Below, one piece after another: positions 1-10,992 of a stretch of DNA of 64,000 bases. The notes under the pieces are model-generated. The model made no database searches. It saw only the letters and a program-made list of their open reading frames with translations, and was not told the DNA's origin. How positions within the stretch are numbered: the first letter of the stretch is position 1; each line of letters opens with the position of its first letter. The position numbers and the translations under genes were made by a program. The DNA is from Xylona heveae TC161 (taxonomy: Eukaryota; Ascomycota; Xylonomycetes; Xylonales; Xylonaceae): NCBI RefSeq assembly GCF_001619985.1, contig NW_017264196.1, positions 372,001-436,000 of the forward strand, read 5' to 3'.

Positions 1-256
1 CCATATCATGGAACAATATCACCCTGATGCACATGTCGGGAAGCCAAAGCGACAAACGAGTGCTTCGGAACCGGATACCAGTTCTACTGAAGGAGGACCA
101 TTGCCCAGCTCTAAGGACAAGGCTGGCAGTGTACGATATGCCGATATTAATAGGCCGATCTCTGAACAGGAATTATCTAGCGTTAGGAAAGCGGCTGAAA
201 ATGCTGGACTATGGAGGTTCTGTGATGCAGCTGACCACGGAGGCTTCAATATCTAA
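1..256 (+). CDS. 3' end of a PflX-like radical SAM protein (partial)
   Basis: The reading frame is already open at the left edge (first whole codon at base 2) and stops at 254-256, so only the last 84 or so residues are here. Two segments recall the C-terminus of radical SAM proteins of the pyruvate-formate-lyase-activating (PflX-like) family: an opening NIMEQY-H-DAHVG-type stretch, and a closing INRPISEQEL...AGLWRF stretch. The catalytic CxxxCxxC motif would lie upstream, outside the window, so the function cannot be confirmed. The middle is low in complexity (Ser, Thr and Pro rich), as fungal insertions often are. The gene is convergent with the CCA1-TTI2 gene, with about 250 bp between the stops. 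The family call is from memory of these motifs and is only moderately secure. Confidence 0.55.
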   Translation, partial: HIMEQYHPDAHVGKPKRQTSASEPDTSSTEGGPLPSSKDKAGSVRYADINRPISEQELSSVRKAAENAGLWRFCDAADHGGFNI

Positions 257-502
257 ATCCGATTCCAGAAATGTAGAAGAAGGCCATCACGGGATATATT
301 CTATGCACAATTTCACCGATTCTCGTTTTTCGCTACAATAGTACATATCTTATTTGATAATAGACATTCATATTTCAGTCATGTAGCGTAGCGTCTCAGC
401 GGCGATGTGACGATTTCGGGGCTGGCCCAAAATTGCTATGCTTTGCATGATATAGGTAAATTTTAAAAAATTTATTTTTAATTGCTTCATTTATTTGTCC
501 AC

Positions 503-3500
503 TCATGGATCTTCTAATAGGTCAGAAAGCCGTTCATCACTTTCAACAAGTAGTTTGAACTCTGACGCCAATTCGACTTGTGCATCGCTTTTCACTGCGG
601 CGGTCAAGAGCTTCACCGCATTTTTAGTACTTTGCTTAAGGGTGGTGTGGTCGCTTGCTTCATCCTCTTTTAGCTTGCACCAGCAAGATGTCAAACCACG
701 CAATATCTCCCCGCGATGGAGCGCCATGCGGGGCCAATCTATCGTGATAACATTTTCAAGAGCTGATAAAGTGGTTGCTAAAAGGGGCGGATACGCAGTT
801 GCAAAGGGAGCGTCAAGAATGTCTGAGAGAATGGGTATCACAAACTGCAACATTGAATTAACAAGGGACACGATCAATGGGAGCTGAACAGCACAATAAC
901 CTACCTTTAAATGCTTGGCAGAATATATCCCCATCTCATCAACTAGGATTGAAACATGCTGGATCAAAGTCTCAGCAATCTTAACATGCTCACCTGCATG
1001 TTCATAAGCATGGAAGACACCCTGGCGCATAATAAGGTCCAGAAACTTTAATCTTTCAGCCTTATTTGCTTCCTCCGGATAGCGGACTCGCGAGAGTGTG
1101 ATGAGGGCGGGAAACGCGGCGTTAAGTATTTCGAGAGACTGATCTTCAGGCGTCAAAGTTGGCAGATAAGTAAAACAAGGCAACAATGCACCAGCCATTA
1201 CCTCCCCTAGACCGGTACGGTCCAGGAGACTTGGAGAAGTAGCTTGGAGTAGCAGATTCAGAAAGAAACAGCCCTTGGCCTTAATCTCAGGAGCATCGTC
1301 ATCAACAATGGTCATGAGTGGGGGCACCAAAAGTGGCCAGAATTCTTCCGTGAGGTATTCCTATAACTGGTGAGCCTGATGAAGGAGCAGTGGGTCAGAG
1401 CAAATACACACATTTAAATGCTTGAGGATCCACTCCAAGATACTCATTGCATACGCCTCTTTGAATTTCCACGGCTTTATGGTTGCCTCGCTGTTCATAA
1501 AGTCACCTTTTGTCCGTTGTGGTTGCATGGCCTTCCGCCCCTGAGGGGTAATCTCGGGATTTTGAGATTTGGAAAAAAGCGGTCGTACTGTGTGCCGCAG
1601 GAAAAATTCCATAAGTTCGTGGTTGAGCTCACCTCTGCCATTCTTAACTTCTTCAATCGCTCCGTCGGAGCCGGTCTCCTTCGGGTGGCGCAGCTGCCAT
1701 GCCATCACTACCTCTAAAGCATCTTTCATCCATGGACCAGGCTTAGTGTCTAGTGCTTTGGCCAACTGCTTTCCGTCAAGAATAGGCTTTAGGGCGTATA
1801 CATCGAATAAATCGAGGTCTTCTATGTGGGAAAGGAAAGTGGAATAATCCCTGATGATGGCATCTTTACAATGTGAGAGCTTGTCCAGTGATTTTTGAAA
1901 GGAGAAAAACAGACCTCTTCGTACACCTCGAGCTTCGACGACTTCCAGGAGAAGTGCTAAGAGTACGTGTGATCGCCAGTTGGCACCCCATCGACGAATT
2001 GCCATACCAAGGTGATCACGAGCAGCAAGCTCCGGCTCACTTGATTTCCTGGAAGCTCCACGTTTGTCGCTGACTACAGCAGCCTTGAATTTATTTATCT
2101 CGTCAAGGTTTTTGAATGCACCCCATATGACGTCGAATACCTTGTTCGTAGCTTTAATTCCCTCCCGAGCAACCGTTGCAGCAACAGGCGGCAGAGCTTT
2201 CCCTCCAGGCTGAGCAGGCGCAGGGTTGGGTGCGTCTGAGTACGGTGTGAGAGAAGCAAGGATCCATGCCAAGTGGGCTTCTTCAGAGCTTCGAATGAGA
2301 ATCTGCAGCACTTTGTTATACAAGGGAGCTGTTTTCGAGTCATTATTGGCAGCGGATAAGATGTCGTGGACACATTCGTAGGAGTAGTGCCATGAGCTTG
2401 TCTCTGGTGTGAATGCGTCGTTCTGAGTGGGGTCGGTAAATATTGTGGTGTAAAGTCGAAGACGATCAATTAGCTGCAGAGATCGACGAGGATCAGGACC
2501 TGCAAATGAATTAGTGTTGTTCAGTGATCATTCATCGGACGAACGACTTCACCTTTCAGCATTTTTTCAATTTCTGTGCCAACCCTTTCCCGACTAATCT
2601 TGAGCTTCAAAGCATCCCTTATGCTCTGTTCACTCATCGCTTCCTCTGCCTCCGGATCAATCTCGTAGCTCAACCGGCTTGCGAAGCGTATCAGACGCAA
2701 GACACGCAAGGGATCGTCCTTGAAGGTCTGCAGAGGTTGTAATGGTGTTCGAACGAGCCTAATAGCCATGTCGTTGAGGCCGCGCTGCGTTAAATCTTCA
2801 ATTGAACATGTTTGAAGATTATAGAAGAGAGCATTGACTGTTGCATCACGGCGTAGCGCATCTTCTTCTGCGGTCCCAAACTCCATTTGAGGATTTCGAC
2901 TGTCTTCCGAATATGTTTCCTTCCTTAGGTTCACTAGGTCGATGTCGAGACCGAGAATCTTTGTGGTAACCGTCTCGAGATGCTTTGACTTCTCAGGGTT
3001 TGCTTCTATCTTGTGGAGACCACCAACGACTTTGGTCTTGGACTTTTCGTCTTTGTCATTCGATTCTCCCAGCCCGTATTTTTCGAGATTCCCTGGGACT
3101 TCCAAATACTCCTTCATTTTGAGCCCGAACTGATAGCCAGTCATATTATTTATTGCAACGTCAATATCATGACTTCCAATTCCTAGAAGCTTGTCACGGA
3201 CCCAGCCGCCGGTGAAACGGAGCTCGAGCTTCGAATGAGCCAATTTAGGCGGAACGGGCACCCCGGAAACCGCATTTCCAGGGCTCGTTGAGCCATCAAT
3301 ATAGTCTGCAACATCAAGCAATAGCTTTCTCAATGTGCCCTCGACAGGGGTGAGCATTAAATTCCTCTTGCTGTCCATTTCTAGTGGTACGGGTGCCATG
3401 GGTGGTAGACGGATCGTTCTCGACGGTGAAGGTGAATCGACTCTTCTTTTCTTCGTGCCCCGGAGGTTCTCGAGGTCAATTGAGGTCGTGCGATACGACA

Positions 3501-3627
3501 TGCGACTGAGATGAGCCCGGCCTAAGTAGAGTGTTCTTGAGAGACTCGTGCTTATTCGCTGAGGAGCAAATCGTTTAGCTATGACAGGTAGTGGTTTGCA
3601 AAGAGGATGCCAGAAAGCAGCAGACAT
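503..3627 (-). CDS. CCA1: Fused CCA-adding tRNA nucleotidyltransferase and TTI2-like protein
   Basis: Three exons (3627-2553, 2499-1412, 1360-503) join in frame to 1006 residues. Residues about 140-320 form the class II nucleotidyltransferase head: the GGWVRD motif, the DID metal-binding pair at 154-156, RRDATVNAL at about 259-267 and DDPLRVLRLIRFA at about 304. The usual CCA1 C-terminus (a KPGPWMKDAL-like helix) lies near the end of exon 2. Instead of stopping, the frame runs on into about 390 residues that look like TTI2, the Tel2-interacting protein of the TTT complex that matures PIKK kinases. The markers are PLFS...TPQGRKA, FWPLLVPPL, TGLGEV and WPRMALHRGEIL. CCA1 adds CCA to tRNA 3' ends. 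The N-terminus is basic and hydroxylated like a mitochondrial presequence, and a second Met at residue 43 (base 3501) could start a cytosolic/nuclear form, as in yeast CCA1. Both domain calls are strong. Whether one polypeptide is made is inferred. Confidence 0.85.
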
Positions 3628-4073
3628 CCATATGAATTACAGCGCTCCAGAACTTGTTTGTTTCGTCCACGCTTAAATGAATAACCTGTAATGAATGAAT
3701 GAGACTGAGCAACCTTCAAAAGAAAGTGGGTATAGAGCGTTGCATAGCAATATCATAGTTAGAATGTTTATATGTTATTTTGTGCGTCAACGGTGCTGGA
3801 AGCGGCATTTGCCGAACGGGCAATGCGACAACGTGCATGTTGACGTTGACGATGGTGAGGGTCTCCATGTTACTCTCTTCTCCGCCTTCCGTCGTTGCAG
3901 CGTTGTCGCGCAATTTGTATGGTTCTTTAGATTTTAAGAAATAAAAGCCCTGACATCGATTTGTTTGTCATTCTCCAATCGCCAGCCGGAGATCGTAATA
4001 GCAGTCAAACGGGACTTTGCTGCCCGAAGAGCGGCCAGCGTGACTGTCTTCGTCAGCCGTTGGCGGCCTCTCA
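3628..4073. promoter_or_regulatory. Divergent promoter region, CCA1-TTI2 / TRS85
   Basis: This 446-bp gap separates the start codons of two genes that point away from each other, so it must hold both promoters and 5' leaders. No convincing TATA box or other site stands out. Confidence 0.5.
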
Positions 4074-6474
4074 ATGACTGACGACCGCTCAAGCGTCGGA
4101 TGGGTTAATTCCCCTTCGCCTGAGCCTCTAACCGGGCTGCCAAAGACAAGATCCCAGAAACCGACGAGGCCTGCATCTGCGTCGGCGACGACCCTTCCAT
4201 ATCGGAGCTCTAATGCATCGCTCTCCTCACTCTTTGCGTCCACGTCGACTCTTCCCTCAAGGGCAGGGTCAGCGCAAATAGACACACCATCTCAGGAGAC
4301 AGGCTCAGAGTCACTGTTCTTAACTGCATCACCGGGAGCAGTATCTTCCCCTACTTTTCTCGAAGACCGGTCGGACGATCCCAGAAAGCTTATTACGAGG
4401 GCCTTTGTTCCTCATGTCGCAGTTCATGCTTCTCCAGATACAGACGAGATTCTAAAAGAAAAGGGATTTGAGGGTGGTTTCAGAGAAATACTTCGGCCTT
4501 TCGGCGAACGTGTCCATGGAAAGGTTACGGTGAGAGACAGTGTAGGCGCAAGCCGGACTTGGGATGATTTCGGTGTACGATTTGTTGGCCTGGGAGATGG
4601 TATTGAAGACCCGCGGAACGGAAATCATCGAAACTCGAATGCCTTGCCGAGAGGTTCATTCGGCTCCTTGGATCAAGGGCAAGCTCTACCGGGTTTGCGA
4701 CGAGGAGGGGACATCTCAGCAATTGAAGCACTCGTTGAACGACATCTGGCATACGCAGAGCTGGTCTCGGGTGACTACATTACCGATTATCTCAACTACC
4801 AGGATCTTTCGTCCCAAAGTTCTTCTTCTATCTCGCCATTCTTTTCGCTATATCTTCGAAGGCTCTTATCAGCCATACCGTTGACTCCTCATGAGACTTT
4901 CTCTCATCCGGTGGCCTGTGTCATAGCCATTAGCTCGAGAAACCCATCTCCTATTGAGAGCCTTCGCCAGTTATACAATACTACCAGTCAAGGAGAGAAG
5001 AAACTGCCTGTGTGGGTGAACAACGATTATCTAAGATATTATGTCCTTGTTCATGACGAGGATAAAGATGACATAGCTAAATCCACTGTTTTGTTTGATC
5101 AAATGAAAAGGCATTTTGGCCTCCACTGTCATCTTCTTAGACTCCGGAGTAGCCAGTGTTTGCCAACAGATGACGATAGCGTCCGATTGCCAATTTGCAA
5201 TTGGATTTCCGCCGCCGAAGAACTTGCTGAAATTCAAAGACGAGGTCAGCTCTTTTTCATTCTATTTCTTTCGTTGTACTAATCCTGATTTAGAGCACTC
5301 GGAGGATATTGAGGACCCAAGACCTTGTCTTTTCGATTCCGACGCAACAGCTGTGCGCACATTTGTCCGCGAAATGGTCACCCAGTCGATAGTACCTTTT
5401 ATGGAGCGGTGCACTGCTACATGGAATGACCAAGTCGCATCTCGGAGGCGCGGCATTGGCGGTCGTTTCATTTCTCTTTCTAAAAGATGGACAGGGTTTG
5501 GGGCTGGAAGAAGCTCCTCAGGAACTGGTCTTGCTGGGGGCTCTACGGGATCTAACAGTAATTACGATGCATTGCAAGGTTTCTACAGACCCGACGCACC
5601 AGAGGCGATTATGCGGAAATTGGCAGATTATGCTTTCATGCTTCGAGATTGGAAGCTGGCTCAAAGCACGTATGAACTGCTTCGAACAGACTTCAACAAT
5701 GATAAAGCGTGGAGATATCATGCCGGGGCGAACGAGATGACTGCTATCAGCACACTGCTCTCACCGCAAGCTATGACCTCGAAAACCCGTTCAGAAACCA
5801 TTGATCAAATGCTTGACACAGCAGCATACTCTTATATTACAAGATGCAGCGCACCGTATGATGCATTAAGAAGCTTAGCTGTTGGCGCGGAGCTGCTCCG
5901 TATCCGAGGAGGCTCTGCTGCTGATGACGCATCACGATGGGCCATTCGTATCCTTGAGACCAGAACATTAGGAGAGATAGGAAACGCCTTGTTCACTGAG
6001 CGCGTCGGTGCATGTTATGGGTCCCGTAAAGGAGCTGGCACCGGACGCTGGGGATCTCGGCGGAGGAAGAATGCCATGTGGGACGTCCTGGCGGCCGACA
6101 TATGGCTCCGATTGGAGAAGAGCCTACAGGCTGAGAAATGCTTAAATAATGCGGATGCACTCTATCAAGAAATAGCTAATGGCCAAGAACGTGCCGAGTT
6201 TGACGGAATGCGCTCTTTCATAGAAGAGCTGCGTGTCGAGCTCCAAGCCCGAAGAGCCCCTCCACAACCTGCTGAAGGAGAGCTGGAGATGGCAAATGAA
6301 CAGAGCAATCTCATGGAGGTAGAGAGCGAGAAGATGGACCAGCGTCATCACCGCCAAAGTATCCTGGGCGCGCCGGCAGCGCCTTTTGGCACGCTTGATA
6401 CCGATGCCCTGAGTTCAGTACGGACCGTGGGCGAGCAGAATGAGGGCCCTGAGAACCAGTTTGAGCCCAATTAG
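4074..6474 (+). CDS. TRS85: TRAPP complex subunit TRS85 (TRAPPC8)
   Basis: Two exons (4074-5244 and 5294-6474, intron 49 bp) give 783 residues. After about 95 Ser/Thr/Pro-rich residues comes the family signature: RAFVPHVAVHAS, then LRPFGERVHGKVTVRDS and a WDDFGVRFV stretch. The middle includes SRNPSPIESLRQLY and the LRDWKLAQSTYELLRTDFNNDKAW region typical of the TRAPPC8 helical repeats. TRS85 defines TRAPPIII, the exchange factor that activates Ypt1/Rab1 at Golgi and pre-autophagosomal membranes. RAB6, SEC1 and CHM7 elsewhere in the window are also traffic genes, but I see no sign that they are linked in expression. Length and order match the fungal family. The start is the first Met of the open frame. 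It sits in a Ser/Pro-rich tail where a downstream start would also be tolerable. Confidence 0.88.
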
Positions 6475-6911
6475 CATTCTTCGGTTGCATTATTTCTCAA
6501 TTTTTTTTTTAATTTAACCCCTCAATGTTCGAGGTATCAGGCGCTTGCATTGTCGTTGTATTTTGGGTGAAGATTTCAATACCATTTAAGGCGGGCATTT
6601 CACTGGCGTTATTCTGCGATATACAATTCCTTCATGGGACATATTCCAAGGACCCTTTTAAGAATTCAAGTATCTAGTATAGACAAATACATATTCATTA
6701 CTATAGCATTAAAAATGTGAGGTTAGATTTGAGGGTACTTTTGTCATGCTCGTTCATGTGATATCTCTGAATGAGCGCACAGATCACCAGATGGCGATGA
6801 CGCAGCTCTGGGTCGCTTGGGTTCGTTACGCCTGAACCAGTCTTCCACCTCCGAACGTAAACAGTGCCTTCCTCTCCCGGCTTCACTCTATTTACGGCTG
6901 ACCCGCCTGTC
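6475..6911. other. TRS85 3' region and CHM7 promoter
   Basis: This is an AT-rich 437-bp spacer between two genes on the same strand. Runs of T just after the TRS85 stop fit a 3' untranslated region. Nothing else is recognised. Confidence 0.4.
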
Positions 6912-8600
6912 ATGAGCGAACTGCTCAACTTTATTCTGAATCATGAGGAGCAGTTTCGGAGGTTAGATTGCAACCCTTACAACGGTGCCGCAAATTTGAT
7001 ACTGCAAGTTCTTTGCTGCTAACAAAGATAATCCAAAAATCAGGGCCCGATTAGCTTCGCTCTACTCGGATTTCCGCCACCAGCAGACGACCAACCCAGA
7101 CGGATATAATGCAAATATTGTCGCCTGGCAGACGGCGCTTGCAAATGCAGCTCGTGCGGGTCTGATACCGGCTCCCGGCGCTGGTAGCGACCATTTAACA
7201 CTTCGGACCGGGGAAGACTTGCTACGAGAACTAGAGACCAAAGAATGGGGACGACCATTGGCGCTGGGCGCAGTTATTGTACGTTCAATCAGTATATAAT
7301 TCAGGCCCGAGTGAAGTAGCCAAATGCTTATTGACGGATATCGTTTGACAGAACGAAGCTGTGGCTCAAAAGCAACTGTTACCGTTGCAGGAATTCTTGA
7401 CAACAACCACGAGCATATATCATAAAAGCTGGATTGGATCACCTTGGTCCGTGATATCCTGGGGTCTCAGGCAGCTAGGCGTTATTGGGGGAGTTTCGGG
7501 CGAAGATAAACTTTCAGTAGGGCAGTTTGCGATTGTAGGAAACATTGAGGTTCGTCAAAGTCTGGTCTCCTTTGTTGGTGTTCGCACAAGAAGGACTTTT
7601 TAGTTGAGGTAGTGGAAGATGGTGACTAACCCTTATTACAATCTAGGAAACGGCGAGAAAAATTCTTCAGCAAACTGTCGGCAAAGCCAGCGCCGTCGAC
7701 CGGATTTATTCCCAAGAGATATTTCGGCAAGACTTTGTCGACATTTTAGGGCCTGATCGTCAGCTCACGGATACAGATTTCAGAGTTCTTTTGACATTTC
7801 TCGCGCGGGATAAGCGTGAGATAGCCTTCGATGGGCAGGTTAGTCACATCTTCACGCCGTGGTGGTGCCGCCCGTAACTTAAAATTGACCACGACGATTA
7901 GACAATCAAGTTTAAATCACCGAACGAGCAAACGCCCAGCCCGATAACGAAAGAAGATGCAAGCATCGCATCTCTCAAGGCTCTCATTTTGTCCCTACAG
8001 ACACAAGTAGAGACCCTTCAATCACGTGTTGAAACCTCAGATACAGCTGCCCGTCAAGCCGTCAGCGCAAAAAATCGTGTTGCCGCTCTATCTGCCCTGC
8101 GATCCAAAAAATTAGCTGAAGTCAATCTAAATAAGCGTTCGGAAACACTTGCCCAACTAGAGCAAGTATATGACAAGATTGAGCAAGCTACTGATCAGGT
8201 CGAAATTGTGCGCGTAATGGAAGCCAGCGTTGGTGTGCTCAAAGGCCTCAACAAGCAAATTGGAGATGTCGATAAAGTGGAAGATGTCGTACATGAACTG
8301 CGCGACGAGATGGGCAAAGTTGATGAAGTTGGTGCTATGATTGCTGATCCAGGTCTCACTGGCGTCCATGCACCTGACGAAGCAGATGTGGACGAGGAAT
8401 TCGAAGAGCTCGAACAGGAAGAGCGCAAGAAGAAGGAAGCAATCGAGCAAGAACAACAACGGCAACGAGAGGAGGCCGAAGCCGAACAGACAAGGAGAAA
8501 ACTGGAGGAGCTTGATCAGTTTGTCCCAGAGTCGACGCTGCAGAAGGATCAACCGGATGACCGCGATGTGAAAAAGGAGGCATTTCGGGAGGGAGAATAA
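6912..8600 (+). CDS. CHM7: CHM7-like ESCRT-III protein (Snf7 family)
   Basis: Five exons (6912-6961, 7044-7278, 7352-7549, 7647-7838, 7902-8600) join in frame to 457 residues. The first exon codes for only 16 full codons. The N-terminal half carries the marks of fungal CHMP7/Chm7: FRRARLASLYSDFR, TTNPDGY, TALANAARAGLI and ETKEWGRPLALGAVI. The C-terminal half is a Snf7-type coiled coil (QTQVETLQSRVETSD..., KNRVAALSALRSKK) followed by an acidic, glutamine-rich tail. In yeast and animals Chm7/CHMP7 is recruited to the inner nuclear membrane by Heh1/LEM2 and helps to seal and police nuclear pores. The length is normal for the family. The gene is convergent with RAD18. Confidence 0.85.
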
Positions 8601-9070
8601 AGCAACTACAGAGTTTCCGAACTGAAGCAAGGAAGAGGCCTTAAGATATGTATCTTTTGGGGTCGGCGCGACAGTTGATACATTATATACGTTATCTGCT
8701 TCGGAGTTACAAGCTTGGGTTCTTTGACTTTACGCGGCTAAAGTCTTACCGCGGAGTGCTATGGGTCTGTTCGGTCTGCATCATTTCTTCAAACAAAGGG
8801 AGTATAGTTAGAACGCGAGAGATAATTTTGTTTTATACCAGTAATGTTGTACTAAGATTTGTCCTGTTCCAGTAGAGAGATAATTTAAGATATGCCTGCG
8901 CCTGAATCTGTCCCTGGCTTCTATATACCTAGATTTTGAGAAATGAGAAGGGCCAAAAAGATATACGCTCTTCTTTTTTCGCCAAAATCACAGCCGTAGC
9001 CGTAGCTGTAGGTCTGAAATTTTATCTCATGCGCGCCTGAAAAAGGGATATCAAAAAGAATAATGCGGCG
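8601..9070. other. Convergent intergenic region, CHM7 / RAD18
   Basis: These 470 bp hold only the two 3' ends. The stretch is AT-rich, with no ORF, RNA gene or repeat that I can support. Confidence 0.4.
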
Positions 9071-10653
9071 TCATCGGTCTTCAATTGGATCATCAGGCTG
9101 CTCAAACACCCGCTCTTCCATGCTCTTTGATGACGACGATAACAACGCCGGCTTAAATCTTGATGGTGATAATGATGATGTATGCACCGGACCGTCCACA
9201 TCTTTTTCCGTTCCACCTTCGTCGTCGATAACCTTGCCATTTGAATCCCGTAGTGGAAGGTCAGACAATGCTCCATTTACTCTCCCTTCTATCGACCTGT
9301 CGGCATTTACGTCCGTTTCTGGCTCTGCCGCCGGAGATGCTGGTACAGGTGCTGGTACACTTTGCGGCGCGTTTCTTTTCCTTTTTGCTTCTGAAATGAG
9401 CTGCTGGAAATCCGTGCTATGACTTGCTGCCCACCCTGCGCCATCAAAATCTTTGCGCATGACTGTATTGCCTCCACCCCCACCACCACCGCCGCCGATA
9501 CTACTATTTTTTATCAAACTAGATCCGGCACCACCGGACGCGTACCCGCCCTGCGTGCGTTCCCAGAGATCCAGCTCGTTTAAGAGCTCTTTTTTCGTTT
9601 TAGGTCGTGACGAATCGCAGTTTGCGTTCCACAGGTTGACCCATTCCGTATGTCGTCTTTCGAGAAGCGGTTTGGGGCCCCATGCGGGGATGCCTAGCTC
9701 GCTGAATTTCTTGCGTAATGCGTTTTCTTTCATTAGTGAGTAGTTGAGTTTGGGCAGTCGTTCGGGCGGTCGCGGTGATTGGATGCCACGCTGAGGGTAT
9801 ATCGTTTGAAGTTGTGTTGGTGTTTTGGGCGTTCTGGAGTAAGATGTGTTAACATGGATGGTTTGGCATGTTGTTGCAGGATCAGATGGAGGGGGAGAGA
9901 GAAGGGGGGAGAGTGAGGAAAGGAAAAGGGTTAAAGCGTACGATGATTGCGACCGGGGGTCTGCAGGTTTGCCGTCACATCTGTCCAAATGTGAAAATAC
10001 ACTCTCTGCCTTCATTCGCCTGTTGCAGATGGGGCATGCAACCAGACCGTCGTCTGTAAGAGAGGATTTATGTCAGATCTTGGAAAATAGTGCGGAGACA
10101 TGCAGGCATGATATTGATAAAAACAAGGTGAAGAGGGTGTACCTGGCTGCTGCTCTTCACTGTCCTCGTCATCTTCAATCGTGATGGGAGCAGGATCTGC
10201 TGCTGCTGCGCTTTGAGAGCGCTGAGTTTGTGATCTTGTTGTTCTTCGAGAACTCGAGCGGCTTGTGTCGTCTGCTTCGAGGTCTGTGTCGCCGAGTTTC
10301 CGCTTAGGGGGAGTAGATCGCCTTTTGGGCCTCTCTGAGAATATCGCATCTCGAGCAAGTTTCAGGATATCTGCGCGCGTCGACTGAAATGTTTCAACCA
10401 GTTCCTCGACTGTTCCGTTCCGCCGCAAATTGACTTCTTGTCCGGCGGCGCGACAGGTCGGACAGCGCCCGTCAGACGCTAAACATCGCCGTATACATAA
10501 CGAGCAGAATGTGTGCGAGCACGAGGTTATCATGGGCGTATTATAAAAGTCTTTGCATACTTGACATCGTAATGCGGTTTCGACAGGTGCTAGCTTTGGG
10601 AGGGCCGTGTTTAGCCAGTCCGTTGAGTCGGGTACATCAAACGTATGCGCCAT
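9071..10653 (-). CDS. RAD18: RAD18 postreplication-repair E3 ubiquitin ligase
   Basis: RAD18 monoubiquitinates PCNA with Rad6 at stalled forks. Exons 10653-10143 and 10053-9071 are certain and give 497 residues. A RING finger occupies residues 30-67 (Cys30, Cys33, Cys45, His47, Cys50, Cys53, Cys64, Cys67). A UBZ-type C2HC finger starts at the exon 2 boundary (CPIC...HLDRC), and a SAP-like DNA-binding segment follows ([19 protein letters not shown], then [16 protein letters not shown]). A run of nine Gly follows a C-rich DNA tract. Within exon 2, bases 9941-9834 look like a 108-bp intron. It has a GTACGC donor, a long pyrimidine tract, a TTAAC branch-like site and a CCAG acceptor. It is a multiple of three without stops. 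Removing it leaves 461 residues and deletes a low-complexity stretch between the UBZ and SAP parts. The promoter is shared with POLD3. Confidence 0.92.
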
Positions 10654-10992
10654 TGAAAGGTACCGTCGTTAGGGATATGACGTGTTCCATGGACTGTGAT
10701 CTGAAGTAGTCTAATTACAAGCAAGGAAAATATTGCAACGGAGGCCTTTGGCAGGTCATATGTCTGTTGTTGAAATGGCAAATGGAAATTATGATAGTAT
10801 TGGGATCATAGAGAGGCACTCCGGGTAAGGCGGTGAAGGTAAGATTCGCGTGTTCACGCGTAAAGTGCATCGCGTCCCGCAAATAGTTGGGCAATCACAT
10901 TACCCTGCTGGTCTTAGATCTGCAACTCTGATGCTTTGCTCTGTGCCTGACGACACGGGGGCAACGCAGCGCTAATTGTGCTTTTGCAAATT
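10654..10992. promoter_or_regulatory. Divergent promoter region, RAD18 / POLD3
   Basis: A 339-bp spacer lies between two start codons pointing apart. It includes two close TTCGCGTGTTCACGCG-like and GCGTAAAGTGCATCGCGTCCCGC segments near 10845-10882. Such CGCG-bearing sites recall MBF-type (MCB) cell-cycle elements, which would suit two replication genes, but the match is only suggestive. Confidence 0.4.
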
